Positions 10,800 to 21,715 of a DNA stretch of 64,000 nt are shown here, piece by piece. Made by a program: the position numbers and the translations under genes. Within the stretch, counting starts at the first letter, position 1; each line of letters starts with the position of its first letter. The DNA comes from Chamaelirium japonicum (taxonomy: Eukaryota; Streptophyta; Magnoliopsida; Liliales; Melanthiaceae). The stretch lies in the NCBI GenBank assembly GCA_947650365.1, contig OX393555.1, positions 81,721,995-81,785,994 of the forward strand. Reading direction: 5' to 3'. The notes beneath the pieces were generated by a model. The model was not told where the DNA came from and searched no databases. It saw nothing but the letters and a program-made list of their open reading frames with translations.

Positions 10800-11108
10800 G
10801 TATCATCTCAACGTTGATATGATTATCATAGGAAATTCTCTTCTCTCTTCATTTTAATTAAATGATTATTTTAATTAAAAAAATTATAGTAACAACACTC
10901 CACTTAATTATCATAGTAATAAAATAAAGTGAGAAGAGAGAAGATAATTAAATATTTACTTAATTATTTAATTATTTAACTTTTTAATTTATTAAATTAT
11001 TAAATTAATTAAATAATAGGAAGTAAAGAAAGAAGATGAGGCACACTCAAATTTTTTGCTTTAAAAATATTTTATATTTTTCTTTAAAAAAATATAAAAT
11101 ATTAAAAC
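10800..11108 (+). repeat. R168 block D, plus sense, shortened
   Basis: It begins CAATAGTATCATCTCAACG and ends AAAACTATTGTGAG at the LTR-like block. An inserted piece near 10,905 (ACTCCACTTAATTATCATAG) recurs inverted near 42,930. The purine-rich AGGAAGTAAAGAAAGAAG at 11,018 is the closest thing to a polypurine tract, but it is 90 bp from the LTR edge. Confidence 0.75.
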
Positions 11109-11276
11109 TATTGTGAGATCGATCGATCGGATGGCTGTCTAGCGTCGGACCTCTCCCATATATTACGGTTTCTCGTAGATTGCTTAGGCCCTAAGTAAGC
11201 TTACCCTATAAATAATATACGACACCTTTAGGGTGGGGTACGCTTGACGACCCTCTTTTTCTCCCATCTTACAACA
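11109..11276 (+). repeat. full R168 LTR-like block (plus sense, 168 bp)
   Basis: Start TATTGTGAGATCG, telo-box-like TTACGGTTT, TAGGCCCTAAG palindrome half, TATAAATAAT at 11,208, CCTTTAGGGTGGGG, then end CTTACAACA followed at once by CGTTATCAGCACGA. This is the clearest plus-sense copy with block D on one side and the primer-like site on the other. Confidence 0.85.
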
Positions 11277-11290
11277 CGTTATCAGCACGA
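11277..11290 (+). other. primer-binding-like site CGTTATCAGCACGA
   Basis: This 14-mer follows the LTR-like block in nearly every copy. Its complement, TCGTGCTGATAACG, matches, from memory, nucleotides 27-40 of the cytosolic tRNA-Ile(AAU) anticodon arm except at the wobble base, which is inosine in the mature tRNA. That would be an internal, half-tRNA type of primer as known for Drosophila copia with initiator tRNA. Seen: the conserved 14-mer. Inferred: the tRNA. Confidence 0.5.
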
Positions 11291-11627
11291 ACATATCGAG
11301 CCCAGCCGACCAGTCATAAAAAAAACCGAGAAAGAAACGAATACAGAAAAGATAGAAGAAGAGATAAAAGAATGGAGAGATAAATGAAGATAGAAGAGAG
11401 AAGAAGTCCCGCTCTAGTCCATTAGCCATGGGTATAAGTTTGAAGTAAGAAAAAATCTAATTTTAAAAACTCTACTTCTGCCTTCGTTTCTCTCTCTATT
11501 TTCTTGCGATTGGTCGGCTAGGCTCGATATGTTCTGCTGATAACATGTTATGAGATGGGAGAAAGAGAGAAGAGAATGAAGAGATAAACGAAGACAGAAG
11601 AGAGAAAAAGTCCTGCTCTCTCTCGTT

Positions 11628-11745
11628 TACAATAATTTTTTATCTCTTTTCTATCAATACTTATTTATTTTATTTTATACTATAAGAGAAAGAAAGAGAA
11701 ACAAAGAAAACAGAGAGAGAAATGGGGAGAGAAACAAAAGATAAC
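11628..11745 (+). repeat. low-copy module M (copy 1)
   Basis: This 118-bp piece contains ATCAATACTTATTTATTTT and a GAAAGAAAGAGAAACAAAG run, and ends in an R168 primer-like site. The only other copy in the window is inverted at 42,105-42,225. It breaks the otherwise regular R168 pattern at exactly matching positions of the two inverted blocks. Confidence 0.85.
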
Positions 11746-11895
11746 GTGTTATAAGTTGGGAGAAAGAGAGAGCCGTCAAATGTGCCCTACCCAAAAGGGG
11801 TCGTATATTATTTATAGGGTACGTGTTGTGAGACGGGAGAAAGAGAGAGCTGTCAAATGTGCCCTACCTTAAAGGGGTCGAATATTATTTATAGG
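11746..11895 (-). repeat. tandem doubled LTR-like end
   Basis: Two direct copies of the TATA-to-end part of the LTR-like block lie head to tail, TATA segments at 11,804-11,816 and 11,881-11,893. The inner junction fuses TTTATAGGGTA to CGTGTTGTGAG. The same type of fusion occurs at 18,085-18,250, 37,240-37,405, 41,940-42,110 and 56,100-56,275. Confidence 0.85.
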
Positions 11896-14300
11896 ATAAG
11901 CTTACTTAGGGCCTAAGTAATCTATAGAAAACCCTAATCCATAGGAGAAAAGAGAAAAGAATGAAGAAAATTAATTTATTATTAAGAAATAGAGTTTTGG
12001 AATTTAGATTCCTTCTTAATTAAATTAGATATGTAGTCAGCACGAACATATCAAGCCCAGCCGACCAGTCGCAAGAAAACAGAGAGAGAAACGTAGATAG
12101 AAGTACAGTTTTGGAATTTAGATTCCATCTTACTTTACACCTATACCCATGGCCAAAGGACTGGAGCATGACTTCTTCTCTCTTCATTTATCTCTTTATT
12201 ATCTTCTCTCTTCTTCTCTCTCTTCTGTCTTTGTTTCTCTCTCCATTTTCTTACGACTGGTCGGCTGGGCTCGACAAGTTCGTGCTGATAACGTGTTATG
12301 ATATGGGAGAAAGAGATAGAGCCATCAAATATGCCCTACTCTAAAGGGGTCATGTATTATTTATAGGGTAAGCTTACTTAGGGCCTAAGCAATCTATGGG
12401 AAATCCTAATCCATAGGAGAAGAGAGAAGAGAACGGAGATATTTAATTATATTATTGAGAAGTGGAGTTTTGGAATTCAGATTCCTTCTTACTTTAAACC
12501 TATACCCATGGCCAATGTACTGGCCGGAGCAAGACTTCTTCTCTCTTCGTTTATCTCTCTGTTCTCTTCTCTATTCTTCTCTCTCTTCTGTCTTCGTTTC
12601 TTTCTCCATTTTTTTATGATAGGTCGGCTGGGCTCGACATGTTCATATAGATAACGTGTTGTGAGATGGGAGAAAGAGAGGGCGGTTAAACATGCCCCAC
12701 CATAAAGGGGTCGTATAAATATTGAGAAGTGGAGTTTTGGAATTTAGATTCTTTCTTACTTCAAATCTATACCCGTGGCCAATGGGCTGGAGCAGGACTT
12801 CTTGTCTCTTCTATCTTCGTTTATCTCTCCATTCTCTTCTTTCTTCTTCTCTCTCTTCTGTCTTTGTTTTTCTCTCCTTTTTCTTGCAACTGGTCGGCTG
12901 GGCTCGACATGTTCGTACTGATAACGTATTATGAGATGGGACAAAGAGAGAGTCATCAAACATGCCCCACCCTAAAGGGGTCATATATTATTTATATGGT
13001 AAGCTTAATTAGGGCCTAAGTAATTTATGGGAAATCCTAATCCATGGGAGAAGAGAGAAGAGAAATGAGAGATTTAATTATATTATTGGGAAGTTGAGTT
13101 TTGGAATTTAGATATCTTCTTACTTCACACCTATACCCATGGCGAATGGACAGAAGCAGAACTTCTTCTTTCTTCTCTCTTCGTTTATCTCTTCGTTCTA
13201 TTCTCACTTGTCATAACATATTATCAGCACGAATATATCTAACCCAGCCGACTAGTCATAAGAAAACAAAGAGAGAAACAAAGACAGAAGTGGGAGAAGA
13301 CGAGAGAATAAAATAGAGAAATAAAGGAAGAGAGAAAAGAGAAGAAGTCCAGCTCTAGTCCATTGGCCACGGGTATAGTTGTGAAGTAAGAATGAATATA
13401 AATTCCTAAACTCCATAGAAGAGAATGAAGAAGAGAGAAGAGAACGGAGAGATAAATGAAGTAAGAAGAGAGAAGAAGTCCTACTCCAATCCATTAGCCA
13501 CGGGTATAGGTGTGAAGTAAGAAGGAATCTAAATTCCAAAACTCTATTTTTATCTTCGTTTCTCTCTCCGTTTTCTTATGACTGGTCGGCTGGGCTCTTT
13601 ATTTTTGCTGATAACGTGTTATGAGATGGGAGAAAGAGAGAGCCGTCAAACGTGCCCCTCCCTAAAGGGGTCGTATATTATTTTTAGGGTAAGCTTACTT
13701 AGGGCCAAACAAATCTACGGGAAGCCCAAATCCATTAAAGAGATCCGATGGTGGATAGCTATCCTTCTTACTGCACACCTAAACCCATGGCCAATGGACT
13801 TGAGCAGGACTTCTTATCATTTCTCTCTTCGTTTATCTCTTCGTTCTTTTCTCTTTTCTTCTCTCTCTGCTGTCTTTGTTTCTCTTTCCGTTTTCTTGTA
13901 ACTAGTCGGTTGGGCACGACATGTTCGTACTGATAATGTATTGTGAGATGGGAGAAAAAGATAGAAGAGAATGGAGAGATAAACGAAGAGAGAAGAGAGA
14001 AGAAGTCTTGCACCATTCTATTGGCCATGGGTATAGGTGTGAAGTAAGAAGGATGATTGTCCACCGTCGGATCTCTCCCATGGTTAGGATTTCTGATAGA
14101 TTACTTAAGCCCTAAGTAAGCTTACCCTATAAATAATATACGCCCCTTTTAGGGTGGGGCATGTTTGACGACTCTCACTTTCTCCCATCTCATAGTACGT
14201 TATCAGTACGAACATGTCGAGCCCAGCCGACCAGTCACAAGAAAACGGAGAGAGAAAGGAAGATAGAAGTAGAGTTTAGGAATTTAGATTCCTTCTTACG
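11896..14300. repeat. R168 mosaic, inverted partner of 39.64-41.95 kb
   Basis: Truncated LTR-like blocks in minus sense have TATA segments at 12,354-12,366, 12,985-12,997 and 13,674-13,686, a shorter one ends near 12,715, and a plus-sense one has TATA at 14,129-14,140. Each is separated by a CT or GA tract and one or two block C copies. No real gene: open frames here start with GTG or TTG in block C and end in the LTR-like palindrome. Confidence 0.8.
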
Positions 14301-16330
14301 TCACACCTATACCCATGGCCAATGGACTTGAGTAGGACTTTTTCTCTCTTCTCTCTTTATTTATCTCTCCATTCTCTTCTCTCTTCTTATCTCTCTTATG
14401 TGGAGCTTTGGAATTTAGATTCCTTCTTACTTTACAGCTATATGCGTGGCTAATGGATTGGAGCAGGACTTCTTCTCTATTTGTTTTTCTCTCTGTTATC
14501 TTCTCTCTCTTCTATCATCATTTCGCTCTCCATATTCTTGTGACTGGTCGGTTGGGCTCGATATATTCATGTTTATAACGTGTTGTGAGAAGAGAGAAGA
14601 AAACGAAGAAACAAATAAAGAGAGAAGAAAGAAGAAGTCATGTTCCAGTCCATTCACCATGGGTCTATGTGTGAAGTAAGAAGGAATCTAACTTCCAAAA
14701 CTCTATTTCTCAATAATATAATTAAATCTCTCAGTTCTTTTTTCTTTACGTCTATGGATTAGGGTTTCCCATAGATTGCTTAGGCCCTAAGTAAGCTTTT
14801 CCTATAAATAATATACGACCCCTTTAGGGTGGGGCATATTTGACGATTTTCTCTTTCTCCCATCTCACAATATGTTATCAGTACGTATATGTCGAGCCCA
14901 GCTGACCAGTCGTAAGAAAATAGTAAGAGAAACGAAGACAGAAGTAGAGTTTTGGTATTTAGATTCCTTCTTATTTCACACTTCTACCCTTGGCCAATAG
15001 ACTGAAGCAGGATATCTTCTCTTTTCATTTATCTCTCTATTCTCTTCTCGTTTCTTATCTCTCTTCTGTCTTTGTTAAACTCCACTTCTTCTCTATATAA
15101 ATGGATAGAGAAAAAAAGACAGAAGAGAAAGAAAAAGAGAGAAGAAAACGGACAGATAAACAAAAAAAGAAGAGAGAAGAAGTTCTGCTCCAGTCCATTG
15201 GCCACGGGTATAGGTATAAAGTTCTCTCTTTTCTCTTAATTTATCTCTCCGTTATCTTCTCACTTTTTATCTCTCTTTTGTCTTCGTTAAACTCCTCTTC
15301 TTCTCTCAATAAACGGATTGAGAAACATAGGCAGAAGTATGGAAAGAAGAGAAAAGAGAACGGAGAGATAAACGAAGAGAAGAGTGAAGAAGTCCTGCTC
15401 TAGGCTATTGGCTACAGGTATAGGTGTGAAGTAAGAATGAATTTAAATTCCAAAACTCCACTTTTGTCTTCGTTTCTCTTTCTCTTTTCTTACGACTGGT
15501 CAGCTGGGCACGACATGTTTATGCTGATAACATGTTATGAGATGGAAGAAAGGAAGAGCCGTTAAACATGCCCCACCCTAAAGGGGTCGTATATTATTTA
15601 TAGGATAAGCTTACTTAGGTCCTAAGCATTTTAAAGGAAACCTTAATCCATGGGAGAAGAGAGAAGAGAATGGAAAGATTTAATTATATTATTTAAACGT
15701 AGAGTTTTGGAATTTAGATTCCTTCTAACTTCACACCTATACCCGTGGTGAATGGACTGGAGCAGTACTTCTTTTCTCTTCTTTCTTTGTTTATCTCTCC
15801 CTTCTCTTCTCTCTTCTTATTTTTTCTCATAACTTGTTATCAGCACGAACATATCGAGCCCAGCCGACCAGTCACCAAAAACCGGAGAGAGAAATAAAGA
15901 CAGAAGAAAGAGAAGAAGAGATAAGAGAATAGATAGATAAATAATTTAAATAATATATTTAAAAAATTTAGTTAAATTCTAAATGGTGGTCTGCTGGGCT
16001 CGACATGTTCATGCTGATAACGTGTTGTGAGTAAAGAAAAGAAGAGAGAAGAGAATGGAGAGAAAAACGAAAAAGAAGAGAGAAGATATCCTCCGCCAGT
16101 CCATTATCCATGGGTATAGGTGTTATGTAAAAAGGAATCTAAATTCCAAAACTCCACTTCTCAATAATATAATTAAATCTCTTCGTTCTCTTCTCTCTTC
16201 TCTCATGGATTAGGGTTTCTCATAGATTACTAAGGCCCTAACTAAGTTTACCCTATAAATAATATACGACCCCTTTAAGGTGGGGCACATTTGACGGCTC
16301 TTACTTTCTCCCATCTCATAATACGTTATC
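14301..16330. repeat. R168 mosaic, inverted partner of 1-2.0 and 37.83-39.64 kb
   Basis: TATA segments lie at 14,803-14,814 (plus), 15,591-15,602 (minus) and 16,253-16,264 (plus). The rare GTTAAACTCCACTTCTTCTC and CTCTCAATAAACGGATTGAG joins at 15,075 and 15,305 correspond inverted to 1,195 and 985, and to 38,800 and 38,610. TTAGTTAAATTCTAAATGG at 15,970 corresponds to 292. Confidence 0.85.
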
Positions 16331-17800
16331 AGCACGAATATGTCGAGCCCAATCGACTAGTAATAAGAAAAATAGAGAGACAAACGAAGACAAAAGTAGA
16401 GAGAAGAGAACGGAAAGATAATAGAAGAGAGAACTTCACATCTATACTCATGGCCAATGGACTGGAGCAGGACTTCTTCTCTTCTCTCTTCGTTTATCTC
16501 TCCGTTCTTTTCTCTCTTCTTCTCTCTTTTCTATCTTCGTTTCTCTCTTCGTTTATTGAGAAAAGAAATGGAGTTTAACAAAGACAAAAGAGAAAGAAGA
16601 AGAGAGAAGAGAATGGACAGATAAATGAAAAGAGAAGAGAGAAGAAGTCCTGCTCCAGTCAATTGGCCATGGGTATAGGTGTGAAGTAAGATGGAATCTA
16701 AATTTCAAAAGTTCACTTCTGTCTTCGTTTTTCTATCTATTTTCTTGTGATGGGTCGGCTAGGCTCGACATGTTCGTACTGATAATGTATTAAGAGATGG
16801 GAGAAAGAGAGAGCCATCAAATGTGCCCCACCTTAAAGGGATAGTATATTATTTATAAGGTAAGCTTACTTAGGGCCTAAGTAATCCATGGAAAAACCTA
16901 ATCCATAGGAGAAGATAGAAGAGAACAGAGAGATTTAATTATATTACTGAGAATTGGAGTTTTCTCAATAGTATCATCTCAACGTTATTACGATTATCAT
17001 AGTAAATTCCCTGCTCTCTTTGTTTTAATCAAACAATTAATTTAATTAAAAAAATTATAGTAACATTACTATGATAATCATAATAGCATTGAGAAGATAC
17101 TATTGAGAAGTGATGTTTTAAAGTTTAGATTCCTTCTTACTTCATATTTATACCCATGGTGACTGGACTGGAGCATGACTTCTTCTCTCATCTCTTTTCG
17201 TTTATCTCTCCGTTCTCATCTCTCATCTTCTCTCTCTTCTATCTTTATTTCTCTCTCCGTTTTCTTATGACTGGTCGGCTGGGCTCGAATGTTCGTGCTG
17301 AAAATGTATTGTGAGATGGGAGAAAGAGAGAGCCATGAAATATGCCCTACCCTAAAGGGGTCGTATATTATTTAAAGGGTACACTTACTTAGTGCCTAAG
17401 CAATCTATGGGAAACCCTAATCTATGGGACAATAGAAGAGAATGGGGAGATTTAATTATATTATTGAGAAGTTAAATTTTGGAATTTAGATTTCTTCATA
17501 CTTCACAACTATACCCATGGCCAATGGACTAGAGCAGGACTTCTTCCCTCTTCTATCTTCGTTTATCTCTCCATTCTCTTCTCTCTTGTTCTATCTTTTC
17601 TGTCTTTGTTTATCTCTCCGTTTTCTTGCGACTTGTCGCTGGGCTCGACCTGTTCGTGCTGATAACGTGTTGTGAGATGGGAAAAAGGGAGAGCCGTTAA
17701 ACATACCCCACCCTAAAGGAGTCGTATATTATTTATAGAGTAAGCTTACTTAGGGCCTAAGTAATCTATAGGAAACCCTAATCTATGGGAGAGATTCGAC
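16331..17800. repeat. R168 mosaic without partner at 37.83 kb
   Basis: It holds minus-sense TATA segments at 16,846-16,857, 17,365-17,376 (changed to TTTAAA) and 17,726-17,737. The matching position in the direct block, about 37,830, jumps straight across this 1.5 kb. The 17.6-17.8 kb end does match 63.67-63.85 kb inverted, so the segment is old and was lost at 37.83 kb. Confidence 0.75.
16970..17108. repeat. block D ends facing each other (hairpin)
   Basis: CTCAATAGTATCATCTCAACG at the left and TTGAGAAGATACTATTGAG at the right are inverted repeats about 44 bp long around a 50-bp loop that holds AATTAATTTAATTAAAAAAATT. It is a block D reduced to one edge present twice in opposite directions. 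Similar edge-only pieces are at 22,322-22,432, 28,288-28,390, 47,560-47,668 and 54,858-55,000. Confidence 0.8.
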
Positions 17801-17803
17801 GGT

Positions 17804-17863
17804 GTATCTTTTAATATTTGAACTTAGGGCCTAAGCAATTTGGGTATGCCACTTCTTACTATC
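17804..17863 (-). repeat. low-copy module K (copy 1, inverted)
   Basis: A 60-bp module, on the minus strand ATAGTAAGAAGTGGCATACC, then TTGCTTAGGCCCTAAGTTC and AAATATTAAAAGATAC. The three copies in the window (here, 37,769-37,829 and 63,608-63,666) all sit at the edge of an A-type block. Confidence 0.85.
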
Positions 17864-18084
17864 GAGCATAGCCGACCAGTCGTATCTCTCTCTTCTGTCT
17901 TTGTTTATATCTTCGTTCTCTTCTCTCTTCTTATCTCTCTTCTGTGGAGAAGAAGTCCTGCTCCAGTCCATTGACCACGGGTATAGGTGTGAAGTAAGAA
18001 GGAATCTAAATTTCAAAAATCCTCTTCTATCTTTGTTTCTCTCTTCGTTTTCTTGCGACTGGTCGGCTGGGCTCGATATGTTCG

Positions 18085-18250
18085 TGCTGATAATGTGTTG
18101 TGATATGGGAGAAAGAGAGAGCCGTCAAACGTGCCCCACCCTAAAGGGGTCATATATTATTTATAGGGTAAGTGTTATGAGAAGAGAGAAAGAGAGAGTC
18201 GTAAATGTGCCCCACCCTAAAGGGGTCATATATTATTTATAGGGTAAGCT
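18085..18250 (-). repeat. tandem doubled LTR-like end
   Basis: TATA segments at 18,153-18,165 and 18,229-18,241; inner fusion TATAGGGTAAGTGTTATGAG at 18,164-18,183. Same junction class as 11,746-11,895. Confidence 0.85.
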
Positions 18251-18329
18251 TACTTAGGGCCTAAGCAATCTATAGAAAATCGTAATCCATGGAAGAAGAG
18301 ACAAGTTTGACGGTTCTCTCTTTCTACCA

Positions 18330-18620
18330 TCTCACAACACGTTAATTAGTAAACTTTATTATTAAATTATTTAATAATTGAAGAATTAATTAATTTAATT
18401 AAAAAAATTATAGTAATATTACAATGATAATCATAATAATATTGAGATGATACTATTTGAGAAGTGGAGTTTTGGAATTTAGATTCCTTCTTACTTCACA
18501 CGTTTACCCATGGCGATAATCAATTATATATAATTAAATATTTATAAGGTAAGTTTACTAATTAAGAGAATTGATTTAATAATTATTTCAATAAATGATT
18601 AATATGACCCCTTTAGGGTG
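18330..18620. repeat. mixed AT segment of the A-type block
   Basis: Order: primer-like fragment CACAACACGTTAATTAGTAA, a short A/T run, block D edge, block C, then CGATAATCAATTATATATAA and a second A/T run ending ATTAATATGACCCC. The same order, inverted, is found at 36,825-37,120 and 62,715-63,020. It is not seen as a whole anywhere else. Confidence 0.85.
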
Positions 18621-18869
18621 GGGCACGTTCGATCGGATGGTTGTCCACCGTTGGATCTCTCCCATGGATTAGGGTTTTCCATAGATTGCTTAGGCCCTAA
18701 GTAAGCTTACCCTATAAATAATATACGAGCCGTTTAGGGTGGGGCACGTTTGATATATAGCTCTCTCTTTGTTCCATCTCATAACGCATTATCAGCACGA
18801 ACATGTCGAGCCTCACCGACCAGTCAAAAGAAAACGGAGAGAGAAATGAAGACAGAAGAGATAGAAAAA

Positions 18870-19338
18870 GATATAGTTAAAAAAATAATAATTTTAATAA
18901 ATTTGATATATAATTAAATAATTAAATTTTTAATTAGATTATAAAATATTAATTAAAATAAATAAAATAATTAATTATTTAATTAAGTAATAAAATAAAA
19001 TAATAATTCAATAACTATTTACTTGTTATTTAAATAATAAATTAATTTTTTGAATATATAAATAATAAAATATTTTTTTAAATAACTTAATTTTTTTTAA
19101 ATAATCAAATTAATATTTACTTATTTTAAAATTTAAATAAAAAATAAATTATTTAAATAATTTAAATATTTAGTTATATAGATATTTAAATACTTATTTA
19201 AGTATTTAACTATTTAATTTATTAAACTAATTAAATTAATTAAATAATAGGAAGTGAAAAAAAAAGATGAGGCACACCCAAATTTTTTGCTTTAAAAATA
19301 ATTTATATTTTTCTTTAAAAAATTTAAAATATTACAAC
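18870..19338 (+). repeat. R168 block D, plus sense (0.47 kb)
   Basis: Nearly pure A/T with the fixed end AGATGAGGCACACCCAAATT at 19,272-19,291 and ATTACAAC at the LTR-like edge. It corresponds to 36,107-36,560 and 62,011-62,462, which share its truncated far end. Confidence 0.8.
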
Positions 19339-19506
19339 TGTTATAAGATCGTTCGATCGGATGGTTGTCCACCATCGGATCTCTCCCATGGATTAGGGTT
19401 TCTTTTAGATTGCTTAGGCCCTAAGTAAGCTTATCCTATAAATAATATACGACTCCTTTAGGGTTGAGCATATTTGATGGCTCTCTCTTTCTCCCATCTC
19501 ATAATA
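19339..19506 (+). repeat. full R168 LTR-like block (168 bp)
   Basis: Start TGTTATAAGATCGTTCGATCG, telo-box TTAGGGTTT at 19,394, TATAAATAAT at 19,437, end TCTCATAATA followed by CGTTATCAGCATGA. All parts of the block are present. Confidence 0.85.
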
Positions 19507-21535
19507 CGTTATCAGCATGAACATGTCGAGCCCAGTCGACCAGTCACAAGAAAACGGAGAGAGAAACGAAGACAGAAGAGAGAGAAGAAAAAAGAAGAAA
19601 ACGAGGAGATAAATGAAGAGAAAAGTAGTCCTGCTCCAGTCCATTCACTACGGGTATAAGTATAAAGTAAGAAAGAATCTAAATTTCAAAACTTCACTTC
19701 TCAATCTTTATATGACCCCTTTAGGGTGGGGCACGTTTGACGGATCTCTTTTTCTCTATCACATAATACATTATCAACACGAACATGTCGATCCTAGCCA
19801 CCAATCAAAAGAAAACAGAGAGAGAAAGGAAGACAGAAGAGAGAAAAGAAGAGAGAAGAGAACGGGGAGATAAACGAAGAGAAAAGATAGAAGAAGTCCT
19901 GCTCCAACCTATTGGCCACGGGTATAGGTATGAAGTAAGAAGAAATCTATTTAGGGTGGGGCATGTTTAATGGCTCTCTCTTTCTCCCATCTCACAGCAC
20001 ATTATCAGCACGAATATGTCGAGCCCAACCGACTAGTCATATGAAAACAGAGAGAGAAATGATGACAGAAGAGAGAGAAGAAGAGAAAAGAAAATAGAGA
20101 GATAAACGAATAGAGAAGAGAGAAGAAGTCCTGCTCCAGTCTATTCGCCATGGGTATAGGTGTGTAGTAAGGAGTCTAAATTCCAAAACTCTACTTCTCA
20201 ATAAAATAATTAAAGCTCTCTGTTCTTTTCTCTTTTCTTCTATGGATAAGGGTTTACCATAGATTACTTAGTCCCTAAGTAAGCTTACCCTATAAATAAA
20301 ATACGATCCCTTTAGGGTAGGGCACGTTTGGCAGCTCTTTCTTTCTCCCATCTCACAAAATGTTATCAGCATGAACATGTCTAGCCCTATCGACCAGTTA
20401 TAAGAAAACAGAAAGATAAACAAAGGCAGAAAAGAGAGAGAAGAGAACTAAGAATTAATTATTTAAATAGTCTCTTCTCACACGAGTATAGGTATGAAGT
20501 AAGAAGGAATCTAAATTCCAAAACTCCACAAAAGAGAGAGAAGAAAAGAGAAGAGAACGGAGAGATAAATAAAAAGAGAAGAGAGAAGAAGTTCTGCTCC
20601 AGTCCATTGGCCACGGATATAGGTACGAAGTAAGAAAGAATCTAAATTCCAAAATTTCACTTTTTAATATTTATACGACCCATTTAGGGTGGGGTATATT
20701 TGACGGCTCTTTCTTTCTCCCATCTCATAATACTTTATCAGTACGAATATGTCGAGCCCAGCCGACCAGTCATAAGAAAATAGAGAGAGAAACCAAGACA
20801 AAAGAGAGAGAAGAAGAGAGAATAGAACAGAGAGATAAACAATGAGAGAAGAGAGAAGAAGACTTGCTCCAATCTATTAGCTACGGGTATAGTTGTGAAG
20901 TAAGAAGGAATCTAAATTCCAAAACTCCACTTCTCAATAATATAATTAAATCTCTTCGTTCTCTTCTTTCTTCTCCCCTAGATTAGGGTTTCCCATAGAT
21001 TGCTTAGGCCCTAAGTAAGCTTACCCTATAAATAATATATGACACCTTTAGATGGGGTACATTTGATGACTCTCTCTTTCTCCCATCTTACAATACGTTA
21101 TCAGCACGAATATGTCGAACCCAGTCGACCAATCACAAGAAAATAGAGAGAGAAACAAAGACAGAAGAGACAAGAGAACAGAGATATAAACGAAGATAGA
21201 AGATAGAAGAAGTCATTCTCCAGTCCATTGCCATCCGATCGAACGATCTTATAATAGTTGTATTGTTTTAAACTTTTTTAAAGAAAATTATAAATTATTT
21301 CTATAGCAAAAAATTCATTGAGAAGTGGAGTTTTGAAATTTTGATTCTATCTTACTTCACACCTATACCCATAGTGAATGGACTGGAGCAAGACTTCTTC
21401 TATCTTATCTCTTCGTTTATTTTTTCGTTCTTTTCTCTCTCCTTCTCTCTTCTATCTTCGTTTCTCTCTCTTTTTTTTGTATAACTAGTCCATTGTGCTC
21501 GACATTTTTGTGTTGATAACATGTTGTGAGATGAG

Positions 21536-21715
21536 AGATTGCATACTTATTTTATTTATATCAATTAATACTTTTTTAAATATTATAAAGTATATCGTTT
21601 TTTAAATATTTAAATAGTATTATCTCAATGTTAATATTTAAATATTTAATTATAAAATATTTCATATTTATTAAATAATTTGTATAAATTTATGAGCATG
21701 AAAAATATTTTATTT
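21536..21715 (-). repeat. module B, copy 1
   Basis: AT-rich 180-bp module joined 17 bp inside an LTR-like end (TTGTGAGATGAGAG then ATTGCATACTTATTTT). It contains ATTATAAAGTATATCG and ends in TATGAGCATGAAAAATATTT. Other copies: 27,490-27,668, 33,251-33,408, 46,870-47,050, and a partial inverted one at 55,186-55,312. Confidence 0.85.

Larger units (their letters stand above)
10370..21315. repeat. large inverted copy of 34.52-43.45 kb
   Basis: Reading this block on the minus strand reproduces the order of modules in 34,520-43,450. Paired markers include the special module 11,628-11,745 with 42,105-42,225; CCAAAGGACTGGAGCATGAC next to a TATCAT variant (12,300) with its complement at 41,535; the CACTTGTCATAACATATTAT join at 13,205 with 40,625; the CTTACTGCACACC variant at 13,770 with 40,070; the CCACCATTTAGAATTTAAC join at 15,970 with 38,070; and the ATAGTAAGAAGTGGCACAC module at 17,860 with 37,770. 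Part of it, 16,330-17,800, has no partner at about 37,830. The copies are clearly diverged. Confidence 0.85.
17801..21315. repeat. inverted copy of 34.52-37.83 and 60.03-63.67 kb
   Basis: It carries, in mirror order, module K (17,804-17,863), a tandem doubled LTR-like end (18,085-18,250), the mixed AT segment (18,330-18,620), a long block D (18,870-19,338), a full LTR-like block (19,339-19,506), further blocks with TATA at 20,291-20,303 and 21,028-21,039, the CTATTTAAATAGTCTCTTCTCAC-type join near 20,465, and a clipped block D edge ending at 21,315 that matches 60,035-60,115. Confidence 0.85.

Noticed and set aside
11018..11040. Polypurine tract of the R168 element
   Set aside because: The purine-rich piece lies about 75-90 bp from the LTR-like edge, too far for a normal 3' LTR priming site, so I did not annotate it as one.
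16970..17108. MITE with terminal inverted repeats
   Set aside because: The inverted ends are two copies of the block D edge, which elsewhere occurs only once per D. There is no target duplication and no constant internal sequence.
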